A stretch of DNA of 54,308 bases from Flavobacteriales bacterium (GTDB lineage: Bacteria > Bacteroidota > Bacteroidia > Flavobacteriales_F > PHOS-HE28), in the NCBI GenBank assembly GCA_024103275.1, contig JAGFIV010000042.1:1-54308 (forward strand), read 5' to 3'. A model generated the notes under the pieces. That model saw only the letters and a list, made by a program, of their open reading frames with translations, was not told the origin of the DNA and did not search any database. Positions 44,860 to 52,732 of this stretch are shown here, piece by piece (position 1 is the first letter of the stretch; each line of letters opens with the position of its first letter). The position numbers and the translations under genes were made by a program.

Positions 44860-47139
44860 CTACTCACGCGCTCCTTGCGAGAATATGGCGTAGCCGAAGT
44901 TCAGGCTCCATACCCACGGCAGGCGAAGGCCATCGATGTAGCTCACATTGAACCACAGCGGTCCCAAGGGGCTCTGGTAGATCAGCGAGCCACTGCCGAT
45001 GAAGTACCGGGAGCTGATCGCGGTGCCCTGGGAGGTGAGGTTGTCCCCTTCGCGTTCAAGTGTCCGATAGGGCTGGAACACATAACCTTCCATGCGCAGG
45101 TCGAACTTGTTGCGCGCCACGGCGACGATGCTCCGCAGGCCGCCGGCCAGGTATTGGGGCGCGCGGTAGTGTTCCAGGAAATAGGTCTTGGTTTCAGGGG
45201 TAGGCTGGAAAACCGGTGTTTGGAGCAGGGTGGCCGTATAGTTCTGGAAGAACGGTTGGGTGCTGTACACCCCTTCGGCCAGCACCCCGAACTTGAAGAT
45301 CCCCTTGGGCAGGAAATACTTGTCGAGGTGTGCCTTCAGCACCACCCAGCCCCGGCGGGCGGTGAAGCGGCCGCGGTCCGTCCATTGCGAGCCGGGCGTG
45401 GTATTCTCGTCGCCCGCGATGTACCGGAGCTGGAATTGCAGGAGCTCGCCGCTGTTGGCCTGCTGCTTCCGGTTGAGGCTGTTGCGCTCCAGGACCAGGC
45501 CACCGGTCACCAGTGAAAATTCCGTCAGGTCTGCCGTGTCCCGGGCCGTGAACGATGTGTTCTGGTAATAGTTGTCGCGGGTCTGGGCATACTTGGCGTC
45601 CACCCGGAGCAGCCCCTTGTTGCCCATGCCCATGCCCGCATTGGCACCGCCCCACACCTCCTTGTGCACGATGTAGGAAGGGCGCACCTCCTGGAAGAAG
45701 GAGGTGAACCCGCTGAAGTAATCCCAGCGGTTCAGCGTCACGCAGGGTTCGATGTAGACCGGCCTTCGCGAACTCAGGTCCGTACGCCAGCGGAACTGGC
45801 CGGAGGTGTAGAATTTCCCCAGATAAGCACGGCCCTCGATGCGGCTGCTCGCGCGCCCGAAAAGCAAATACCGCGCCGCCAGCATGCCCGTGTTGACGGG
45901 CCTGGAGCTGACCAGCCCGCCAAACTGCACCTCCAAGGCCCGTTCACGCTTCACGTTGATGTCCAGGTTGAAATTGCCGCGCGCCGGCACATAGGTGGCT
46001 TGCGGAAAGAGGCCGCCGATGTTGTAATCCGCAAAAAGCCGGAAGTAGCGGGGCTTCAGCTCCTCGCCGGAAATGGGCTCGTTGTGCTTGTTCAACAGCC
46101 GCTCACAGTACAAGGCTTGCCTGGCTGACACGCCGTCGAAGCGGATGTCGCCGAAGGTCACCGGTGGGCACCGGTCCAGGAACTCCCGCCGCGCACGGGC
46201 CAGGTCCTCGCGGCTGCGGCGGCGGTGCACGGCTTGCAGGATCTCGTCCATGTGCTCCATGGTGGAGGCATAGCCGTCCGCGATGGCCTGCTTCGCGTTG
46301 GCAAAGTCGAAGAGCGATACCTGGGTCCGGGGCTCGATGATGATCCCGGGGTCGCAGGGCAGCACGTAGTTCGTCGGCTGGGTCATGATCGCCTTCAACT
46401 GGCTCATCAGGTCGTCCTCGTTCGGCGGGGGCGCGTTGTAGGCCACGTTGCTGCCGATGATGTAATCGGGCAGGAACGCATCGTACATCACGTCAGCGGG
46501 GAAGTTGTTGTACATGCCCCCGTCCATCATCAGGTGGCCATTGATCCGGATGGGCTTGAAGTAGAACGGATAGCTCATGCTGGCACGCACCGCCAGCGCC
46601 AGGTTGCCCTTCGAGAAGACCACCTCCTTCCTGGCCGTGATGTCCGAGGCCACGCAACGGAAGGGGATGAACAGGTGGTCCATATCGTAGTGCGCCGCGG
46701 CAGCCGCACCGGCGAATGCCTGCATTTGCTCATAGTCGATCAGTACCGGCGAACGCAGGTTGGTGGGCAGCGACATCTGCAGCGCGGTGTCCACGTTCAG
46801 GCCCAAGGTGAGCATGGAGGCGTCAGGCGGGTCCTGTTTAAAGTAGTAAGTGTATTCAGGCTCCACTCCGCCCCGGGCCATGGTCTGGTACCGGTCGGTC
46901 TGGAATAGCGAGTCCATCTGTGCAGGCGATATCCCCGAGGCATACAAGGCGCCCACCAAGGCCCCCATGCTGCTTCCGGTGATGTAGTCGACGGGGATGT
47001 CGTTCTCCTCCAAGGCCTTCAGCACCCCGATATGCGTGAGTGCCGTGGCCCCGCCACCGCTGAGCACCACGCCGATGCGCTGTGCCCGGGCGAATGCCAC
47101 GGTGCAGAACAGCAGGAAAACGCAGAGGATACGCGGCAT
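44860..47139 (-). CDS. outer-membrane patatin-like phospholipase with C-terminal beta-barrel
   Basis: A 759-residue protein with a signal peptide (1 to about 19, 'MPRILCVFLLFCTVAFARA'). The patatin domain (about 20-330) has 'VLSGGGATALTHIGVL', the nucleophile elbow GSSMG and the 'DGGMYNNFP' Asp, so it should be active. A POTRA-like segment ('FGDIRFDGVSARQALYCER') follows, then a BamA/Omp85-type barrel (about 430-759) ending in 'LNFGYAIFSQGARE'. It belongs to the PlpD-like group of type Vd autotransporters, although Bacteroidota forms seem to keep the patatin domain attached. A TACTTTTA box lies 30 bp before the ATG at 47139. Convergent with DUF3467. Confidence 0.88.
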   Translation of the reverse strand: MPRILCVFLLFCTVAFARAQRIGVVLSGGGATALTHIGVLKALEENDIPVDYITGSSMGALVGALYASGISPAQMDSLFQTDRYQTMARGGVEPEYTYYFKQDPPDASMLTLGLNVDTALQMSLPTNLRSPVLIDYEQMQAFAGAAAAAHYDMDHLFIPFRCVASDITARKEVVFSKGNLALAVRASMSYPFYFKPIRINGHLMMDGGMYNNFPADVMYDAFLPDYIIGSNVAYNAPPPNEDDLMSQLKAIMTQPTNYVLPCDPGIIIEPRTQVSLFDFANAKQAIADGYASTMEHMDEILQAVHRRRSREDLARARREFLDRCPPVTFGDIRFDGVSARQALYCERLLNKHNEPISGEELKPRYFRLFADYNIGGLFPQATYVPARGNFNLDINVKRERALEVQFGGLVSSRPVNTGMLAARYLLFGRASSRIEGRAYLGKFYTSGQFRWRTDLSSRRPVYIEPCVTLNRWDYFSGFTSFFQEVRPSYIVHKEVWGGANAGMGMGNKGLLRVDAKYAQTRDNYYQNTSFTARDTADLTEFSLVTGGLVLERNSLNRKQQANSGELLQFQLRYIAGDENTTPGSQWTDRGRFTARRGWVVLKAHLDKYFLPKGIFKFGVLAEGVYSTQPFFQNYTATLLQTPVFQPTPETKTYFLEHYRAPQYLAGGLRSIVAVARNKFDLRMEGYVFQPYRTLEREGDNLTSQGTAISSRYFIGSGSLIYQSPLGPLWFNVSYIDGLRLPWVWSLNFGYAIFSQGARE

Positions 47140-47195
47140 CGGCGGCACACTTCGCAAAGCGCGGGCCGTAAAAGTAGGCTCCGCTGCCCGGTGGC

Positions 47196-47993
47196 TCACC
47201 CACCGCCCATAACGCGGTCGATCACAGCTTGGAAGTAGCGGGGCGCGTGCAGCAATCGGCTGCCGTACCAGCTGAACGGCTCGCCGTCCACCAGCATGAT
47301 GCGTGCATCAGGCAGGATCTTTTTCACCTCGGGCACATGCTTGCCGCCGAAGGGATAGGGTTCGCTGGAAAGCAGCACCACTTCCGGCCTCCATGCGCGC
47401 AGTTGGTCATCGTTGCATTCCGGGTACCGGCCGAGATCGGCTGGCGGGCAGGGGGCAAACCCGCAGCGCACCAGCATGTCCCGGATGAAGGTGGGTGCCC
47501 CGGCCAGCATCCACGGCATTCGCCAGATGAAGTACGCCGCCTTCACGGGATGAAGAAGGGGCCGTAAACCGCCAAAGGCACCGTGTATGCCCCCGATGAT
47601 CCGGGTCGCTGCAGCTGCTGTACCGGTGATCCCGCCGATCATCCGGACCATGGCCAGCGCCCCGTCGAGGTCTTCTACATCGCTCATCCACACGGGGAAT
47701 TCCTGCGCCAAGGCTTCGATGTCCGCCTGCGCGTTCTCCTCCTTGTTGCCGATGATCAGGTCCGGCTGCAGGGTGCGCACCCTGGCCAGGTCCACCTGCT
47801 TGGTGCCGCCTACGCGCGGTTTCGTCCGGAACCATTCCTCCGGCCGGATGCAGAACTTGGTGATGCCCACCACGCGGTCGCCCAGGCCGAGGTCATGGAG
47901 CATTTCGGTCTGGGAGGGGACGAGGGAGATGATGCGCCGGGGAAGGCCGGGCAGTCGCACGCTCCGGACCATCTGGTCAACCGCCATGTTCAT
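47196..47993 (-). CDS. BtuF-like helical-backbone metal receptor protein without signal peptide
   Basis: A 265-residue protein of the BtuF/FhuD periplasmic-binding fold. Seen: 'RIISLVPSQTEMLHDLGLGDRVVGIT', 'VGGTKQVDLARVRTLQPDLIIG', and the C-terminal 'LLSSEPYPFGGKHVPEV'. Proteins of this fold normally bind cobalamin, haem or siderophores outside the cytoplasm, but no signal peptide or lipobox is visible here, so it may be cytoplasmic. The family is common in Bacteroidota with unknown role. The start at 47993 overlaps the RAYT stop by 4 bp; an ATG two codons later (47987) is possible. Confidence 0.75.
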   Translation of the reverse strand: MNMAVDQMVRSVRLPGLPRRIISLVPSQTEMLHDLGLGDRVVGITKFCIRPEEWFRTKPRVGGTKQVDLARVRTLQPDLIIGNKEENAQADIEALAQEFPVWMSDVEDLDGALAMVRMIGGITGTAAAATRIIGGIHGAFGGLRPLLHPVKAAYFIWRMPWMLAGAPTFIRDMLVRCGFAPCPPADLGRYPECNDDQLRAWRPEVVLLSSEPYPFGGKHVPEVKKILPDARIMLVDGEPFSWYGSRLLHAPRYFQAVIDRVMGGG

Positions 47994-48535
47994 TGCCAGT
48001 TCGCGGGATTCTCAGCGATGTATTGTGTGATGCGGCCACGTTCGCCGTTGTCCCTGCGGATGATCCGTTCATAGAATCCAAGTTGCCATAAGCGGCGGCC
48101 CATGGTCGCCTGTGCCCGGTTCACCCGCAGGGTGGTTTCCGATTTGAACGCCCCAATGATCGCACCCAACGAACCGGACCGAGGCCCTTTTGGGCGCGCA
48201 CGGACCGGGCCATCGGATTCCGTAGGGTCGACCCTACGGGTCGACGGTCCGGATGCCATTCCGGGCCGTGGTGCCAATATCAAGATCGCATGAAGATGGC
48301 CCGGCATGATCTGCGTTTCATCCAGTTTTACATGTGGGAAGTGGTGCGGGATGGCCTGCCAGCATTCATCGATCATGCGGCCTACCGGGCTCAGGTCCAT
48401 GCGTGCATTGGCACCTGTACCCACGATTTGCCCAAAAGCTTGTATGCGGGCATGCGTGCAAAGGGTGACATAGTAAATCCCCTGCGTGTAATCATGTCCG
48501 GGCAGGCGGATGTGTTTATGGAAAGGCGGTGCCAT
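47990..48535 (-). CDS. REP-associated tyrosine transposase (RAYT, IS200-like)
   Basis: A 181-residue Y1 HUH enzyme of the RAYT group, which handles single-stranded REP palindromes rather than moving as an IS element. Seen: N-terminal 'RLPGHDYTQGIYYVTLCTH', the HUH metal site His80-Leu-His82 in 'IMPGHLHAIL', and the C-terminal 'YERIIRR' and 'ITQYIAENPANW'. Between them lies an unusual segment ('STRRVDPTES') encoded by a REP-like palindrome (48227-48245). A second REP-like sequence lies just upstream of the gene. The stop overlaps the downstream BtuF-like gene. Confidence 0.85.
   Translation of the reverse strand: MAPPFHKHIRLPGHDYTQGIYYVTLCTHARIQAFGQIVGTGANARMDLSPVGRMIDECWQAIPHHFPHVKLDETQIMPGHLHAILILAPRPGMASGPSTRRVDPTESDGPVRARPKGPRSGSLGAIIGAFKSETTLRVNRAQATMGRRLWQLGFYERIIRRDNGERGRITQYIAENPANWQ
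48227..48245. repeat. REP-like palindrome inside the RAYT gene
   Basis: GTCGACCC TAC GGGTCGAC forms a perfect 8-bp stem with a three-base loop; GTAGGGTCGACCCTAC (48222-48237) is also a perfect palindrome. The sequence is followed by GGTC, as in the copy at 48581 (GGTA). It is read in frame by the transposase gene. Confidence 0.65.
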
Positions 48536-48580
48536 TTGCCGATTGAAGCACCGCCAAAATAGGGCCAGGGTGGCCAGGGA

Positions 48581-48599
48581 GTCGACCCGGTGGATCGAC
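48581..48599. repeat. REP-like palindrome upstream of RAYT
   Basis: GTCGACCC GGT GGATCGAC forms a stem with one mismatch. It lies 45 bp upstream of the RAYT start, between it and the stop codon of the CBS-like gene, and has the same orientation as the copy at 48227. Confidence 0.6.
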
Positions 48600-48607
48600 G
48601 GTACAGG

Positions 48608-49963
48608 TCACCGCAATTTCCCCAGGATATCCTGCTTCGTCAGGATCCCGTATCCGTTCGCCTGCTCCACCAGTACCGCGGGCGAGCCGCCGCCCAGTTC
48701 CTTGGCCACCTGTTCCAGTGCCGCCTCGGGCATCAGCACGGGCAGGGGAGGGCCCATCACCACCCGGCAAGCCTGCAGGCGTACATCGGGGTCCTCCAGA
48801 ATGGCATCGAAGAGGCGTGCATCCGTGATGGTGCCCACGGGCTTGCCGCCCTCGAACACCGGCAGCTGGTCGATGTTGTGCGCCCGCATCTTGTCGATGG
48901 CGTTGCGCACGGGCTCCCCGGCCTCCACGCTCAGCAACTGCATGTCCTTGCCTTTCAGCAGGTCGGCGGCGGTGGGTTTCTCCTCCACCAGGAAGCCGCG
49001 CTCGCGCATCCAGTCGTCGTTGAACATTTTGCCCAGGTAGCGCGTGCCGTGGTCGTGGAAGATCACCACCACCACGTCCGTGGGCTTCAGCTTGTCCTTC
49101 AACTGCATCAGCCCCGCCATGGCCGCGCCCGCGCTGTTGCCCACGAAGATGCCTTCCTCGCGCACGATCTTCCGCGTGTAGATCGCCGCATCGCGGTCCG
49201 TCACCTTCTCGAAGAGGTCGATCAGGCTGAAATCCACGTTCGCCGGCAGCATGTCCTCGCCGATGCCTTCGGTGATGTACGGATAGATCTCGTTGGGGTC
49301 GAAGATCCCGGTCTCCTTGTACTTCTTGAACACCGATCCATACGTGTCGATGCCCCACACCTGGATGGCCGGATTCTTCTCCTTCAGGAATTTCCCGGTC
49401 CCGCTGATGGTGCCGCCCGTGCCCACGCCCACTACCAGGTGCGTCACCTTCCCGCCGGTCTGCTCCCAGATCTCCGGGCCGGTGCTTTCGTAGTGTGCTT
49501 GGGTGTTGCTCAGGTTGTCGTACTGGTTGGCCTTCCAGCTGTCGGGGGTCTCCTTTTCCAGCCGCGAGCTCACCGAATAGTAGGAGCGGGGATCTTCCGG
49601 CTCCACGTTGGTGGGGCACACGATCACCTCGGCGCCGAAGGCCCGCAGCGCGTCCACCTTCTCCTTGCTCTGCTTGTCCGTGGTGGTGAAGATGCACTTG
49701 TAGCCCTTGATGATGGCCGCCATGGCCAGGCCCATGCCGGTGTTGCCGCTGGTGCCCTCGATGATGGTCCAGCCCGGTTTCAGCTTCCCGGCCTTTTCGG
49801 CATCCTCGATCATCTTCAGCGCCATGCGGTCCTTGATGCTGTTGCCGGGGTTGAACGTTTCCACCTTGGCCAGCACCGTGCAGGGCAGATCGGCCACCAG
49901 GCGGTTCAGTTTCACCAGCGGCGTGTTGCCGATGGTGCTCAGGATGTTCGCGTGGATCTTCAT
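48608..49963 (-). CDS. cystathionine beta-synthase-like PLP enzyme with CBS domains
   Basis: A 451-residue fold-type II PLP enzyme fused to a C-terminal pair of CBS domains, as in cystathionine beta-synthase and some O-acetylserine lyases. Seen: PLP-lysine in 'NPGNSIKDRMAL' (Lys45), substrate loop 'EGTSGNTGMGLAM', phosphate loop 'VGVGTGGTISGTG', and CBS motifs 'NIDQLPVFEGGKPVGTITDARL' and 'VLVEQANGYGILTKQDIL'. CBS domains suggest regulation by adenosyl ligands. The ATG at 49963 lies 6 bp after a TACCTTCG box; the longer open frame upstream has no features. The exact reaction (beta-synthase versus cysteine synthase) is uncertain. Confidence 0.9.
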   Translation of the reverse strand: MKIHANILSTIGNTPLVKLNRLVADLPCTVLAKVETFNPGNSIKDRMALKMIEDAEKAGKLKPGWTIIEGTSGNTGMGLAMAAIIKGYKCIFTTTDKQSKEKVDALRAFGAEVIVCPTNVEPEDPRSYYSVSSRLEKETPDSWKANQYDNLSNTQAHYESTGPEIWEQTGGKVTHLVVGVGTGGTISGTGKFLKEKNPAIQVWGIDTYGSVFKKYKETGIFDPNEIYPYITEGIGEDMLPANVDFSLIDLFEKVTDRDAAIYTRKIVREEGIFVGNSAGAAMAGLMQLKDKLKPTDVVVVIFHDHGTRYLGKMFNDDWMRERGFLVEEKPTAADLLKGKDMQLLSVEAGEPVRNAIDKMRAHNIDQLPVFEGGKPVGTITDARLFDAILEDPDVRLQACRVVMGPPLPVLMPEAALEQVAKELGGGSPAVLVEQANGYGILTKQDILGKLR

Positions 49964-49969
49964 GCGCCG

Positions 49970-49977
49970 CGAAGGTA
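49970..49977 (-). promoter_or_regulatory. -7 promoter box TACCTTCG for the CBS-like gene
   Basis: Minus-strand TACCTTCG ends 6 bp before the ATG at 49963; it is identical to the box before ppx. Confidence 0.5.
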
Positions 49978-50163
49978 GGCATGTGCCACACGGCTGAATG
50001 CCCGGTTTGGGAGGCGCGATGATGCCATGATACCTGGTTGTAGCCCTTGTATGCAGGCTGACCAGACAGCGCCACAGGGGGTGCATCCGGATTGCGAACG
50101 GTTGGCGTCAGGGAGCATTCTTGGCCGGGCGCTTCCTGCACCGGGCAGCGGCCGCAATTATGC

Positions 50164-50171
50164 TAGATTTG
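50164..50171 (+). promoter_or_regulatory. -7 promoter box TAGATTTG for the methyltransferase
   Basis: TAGATTTG is a perfect TAnnTTTG element 5 bp before the ATG at 50177. Confidence 0.55.
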
Positions 50172-50176
50172 CTCTA

Positions 50177-51040
50177 ATGATGAGCGTAAAGAGCAGGATC
50201 ACGCAGGTGCCGGGATTGTCCGGCCTGGCCCGATGGTATGGAAGGACGATGACCGATCGGGACAACAACCGCGTGATCAGGTCAATTGCTGGATCGCCAT
50301 ACCGGCAAGGTGTGGCCATTGCCGATGCGGTCCGTTCCATCGGCTTGCCCATGGGCGGTGAGGAAGAGCGGGATGTGGCCGCCATTGAGGAACTGCGTGG
50401 ACAGTACGCGAACCATACTGGGCTGCTTATTGATGGATCGCTTGGGCCGGGGGGACTCTATGACCAAGGGATCACGGTCGGGAGAGCGTTTGCTGCAAGC
50501 AAGCCCGTGAAGGCATGTCGGTTCTTGTACAAACTGGTCCGCTTCCTGAAACCGGACGTGATCCTTGAATTGGGCACAAACACCGGGATCTCGTCGGCCT
50601 ACATGGCTTCGGCACTGCGCAGGAACGGTAATGGAAGATTGGTTACGTTGGATGCTTCGCCGTACCGGCAGAAAATTGCAAGAACGGTCCATCAAGGATT
50701 GAATTTGGCCAATGTGGAATATGTGACCGGCCTTTTTACCGATACGCTGGCTTCCGTATTGGACGAATTGAAAAGGGTGGACCTTGCATTCATTGATGGA
50801 CACCATCAGTACCAGCCGACCTTGGACTACTTTGCGTTGATAGAACCCTACTGTGCACCGGACGGTGTATGCATGTTTGATGACATCCGATGGTCGGCAG
50901 GCATGGAGCAGGCGTGGAAAGAGCTCCAGCATGACCAGCGGACAGGCTTGTCCGTTGACCTGAACGCAATGGGGCTCACCACGTTGAGGCGGGACGATAT
51001 CGGCGGCCCGTTTGTGATGAAGCAACTCTACTCGTTGTGA
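50177..51040 (+). CDS. class I SAM-dependent methyltransferase
   Basis: A 287-residue methyltransferase of the Methyltransf_24 type. Seen: SAM-binding 'VILELGTNTGISSAYMASAL', 'LVTLDASPYRQKIAR', 'DLAFIDGHHQYQPTLDY' (post-motif with Asp-Gly-His-His), 'CMFDDIRWSAGMEQAW'. The substrate is unknown; similar proteins modify sugars or lipids. Its codon usage is visibly less GC-rich than its neighbours (for example ATT, TTG and CAA codons), so recent transfer is possible. The double ATG at 50177 lies 5 bp after a perfect promoter box; the open frame upstream has no features. Flanked by non-coding gaps on both sides. Confidence 0.85.
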   Translation: MMSVKSRITQVPGLSGLARWYGRTMTDRDNNRVIRSIAGSPYRQGVAIADAVRSIGLPMGGEEERDVAAIEELRGQYANHTGLLIDGSLGPGGLYDQGITVGRAFAASKPVKACRFLYKLVRFLKPDVILELGTNTGISSAYMASALRRNGNGRLVTLDASPYRQKIARTVHQGLNLANVEYVTGLFTDTLASVLDELKRVDLAFIDGHHQYQPTLDYFALIEPYCAPDGVCMFDDIRWSAGMEQAWKELQHDQRTGLSVDLNAMGLTTLRRDDIGGPFVMKQLYSL

Positions 51041-51199
51041 ACCGGCAAGACCTGTAGCAAGGGGAGGCTATCGGTATTGCACCTTGTGTGAAGGGGTTGG
51101 CGGCTGGTACCACGAGCCCTGAACAACCCCTAAGGGCCTGGCAGTTCCGTACGTATTCCCCCCGAGGAGGAATTGGGCCAGGGGACAGGGTGCCCGCCC

Positions 51200-52732
51200 C
51201 TACTCAAACCGGATCGCTTTCGCCGGCGCGATGCGCGACACGTACATGCTGGGCACCACCAGCGCCAGCACGCATACCGCCAGCACCCCGATGTTCAGGG
51301 CGGCGATCGGCCAGATGGACAGGTCCACCGGCACCACATTCACATAGTAACTCTCTATGGGCAGGCGCACCAGCCCGAAGTGCTGCTGCAACAGCGCCAG
51401 GCCGATGCCCAGCACATCGCCCGCCAGGATGCCGATGCCCATGATGTATGCCGCGTCGATCAGGAAGATGCGGCGGATGGTGCCGTTGGTGCTGCCCAGC
51501 GCCTTCAGCACCCCGATCATGTTGGTGCGCTCCAGGATGATGATCAGCAGCGCCGAGGTCATGTTGATGATCGCCACCAGCACCATCAGCACGATCACCA
51601 CCACCACGTTGGTGTCCAACAATTCCAGCCAGGCGAAGATCTCCGGGAATTTCTGCCGGGCGGTCACCGTGCGCAGGCCCACGCCGAGGTATTCGCGGTA
51701 GATCAGGTCGTCCATGGCCGTCAGGTCCACCCCTTCCTTCAGGATTACCTCAAAGCCGCCGCAGTAAGCCTTGTAGCTGCCGCCGCTGGTGCGCCGGCCA
51801 ATGTGCGCGTCGGCGTAGGACAGGCAGCGGCCTTCCCGTCCGGCGTGCGAGGGGCGGATGTGGAGCCAGGCCGTGTCCGGCAAGGTGCCGCCGTTGTCGC
51901 TGAGCACCATCATCAGCGTGGTGTCCCCCGCCACGCACAGCGTGTGCGGGCCTTTTCCGCGCAACGGCGTACCCGGCCAGTCGTAACTGTAGCGACCGTC
52001 GCCGCCGAAGCCCAGCCCTTCCACGGTGATGCCCGGGCCCGCGGCCTCCCCGTCCACGCGGATCTCCGCCTGCACGCCCCACTGCGCGAATCGTTGGATA
52101 TGCGCGATGTCCATGTAGATCAGCTGGTGGTCCACCTTCTCCAGCCCCGTCTCATAGATGCCCTTGATGCGGTATTTGCGCGGGCGGATGTCCTCGCGGC
52201 CCTTGATCAGGTATACCGTCAGGTCGTCCCCCAGGCTACGGCGCAGGCGCTGGGAAAGCCACCGGCTGATCAACACCTCGGACCGCACGCTGTCACCCAC
52301 GGACAGCACCGCGCCGGCCACCAGGTGGGCCCGCAGGAACTCCCAGTCATGGTCCGCGCCCACCCCCTTGGCCACCACGCCCTGGATGTCGTCCTTCGTT
52401 TCCACGATGCCCGGTTGCAGCGCGAACACCTGGATGTGATCCACGCCCGCCACCGTGTCCAACCACGGATAGAACGGCTGTGCGGTGCGCACACGCGCCG
52501 AGGTGTTGCCATCGCCTTGCGCCAGCGGCAAGATCTCGATATGCGCACCGGCACCTGTTACTTTGGCCCGGACTTCGCCCTGGAACCCCGTACTGATCCC
52601 CACGGTGAGGATCATCACCGCCATGCCGATGACGATGCCGAGGATAGCAATGAGCACGATGGGCCGTGACAGCCGGTCCTGGCGTTCGCTGTCGCCGAGG
52701 ATGCGGCGGGCGATGAAATGTGCGAAGCCCAT
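51200..52732 (-). CDS. LolC/E (FtsX)-family ABC transporter permease
   Basis: A 510-residue inner-membrane permease of the MacB/FtsX superfamily, like LolC/LolE that release lipoproteins from the inner membrane. Seen: 'FIARRIL' start, TM1 'PIVLIAILGIVIGMAVMIL', a large periplasmic domain (about 50-370), and three C-terminal TM segments ('VVVVIVLMVLVAIINMTSAL', 'IFLIDAAYIMGIGILAGDVL', 'LNIGVLAVCVLALVV') ending 'MYVSRIAPAKAIRFE'. The periplasmic part contains an unusual insert ('DWPGTPLRGKGPHTL'). No ATPase gene is adjacent in the window. The ATG at 52732 overlaps the start of the divergent DUF1343 gene in CATG. Confidence 0.88.
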   Translation of the reverse strand: MGFAHFIARRILGDSERQDRLSRPIVLIAILGIVIGMAVMILTVGISTGFQGEVRAKVTGAGAHIEILPLAQGDGNTSARVRTAQPFYPWLDTVAGVDHIQVFALQPGIVETKDDIQGVVAKGVGADHDWEFLRAHLVAGAVLSVGDSVRSEVLISRWLSQRLRRSLGDDLTVYLIKGREDIRPRKYRIKGIYETGLEKVDHQLIYMDIAHIQRFAQWGVQAEIRVDGEAAGPGITVEGLGFGGDGRYSYDWPGTPLRGKGPHTLCVAGDTTLMMVLSDNGGTLPDTAWLHIRPSHAGREGRCLSYADAHIGRRTSGGSYKAYCGGFEVILKEGVDLTAMDDLIYREYLGVGLRTVTARQKFPEIFAWLELLDTNVVVVIVLMVLVAIINMTSALLIIILERTNMIGVLKALGSTNGTIRRIFLIDAAYIMGIGILAGDVLGIGLALLQQHFGLVRLPIESYYVNVVPVDLSIWPIAALNIGVLAVCVLALVVPSMYVSRIAPAKAIRFE

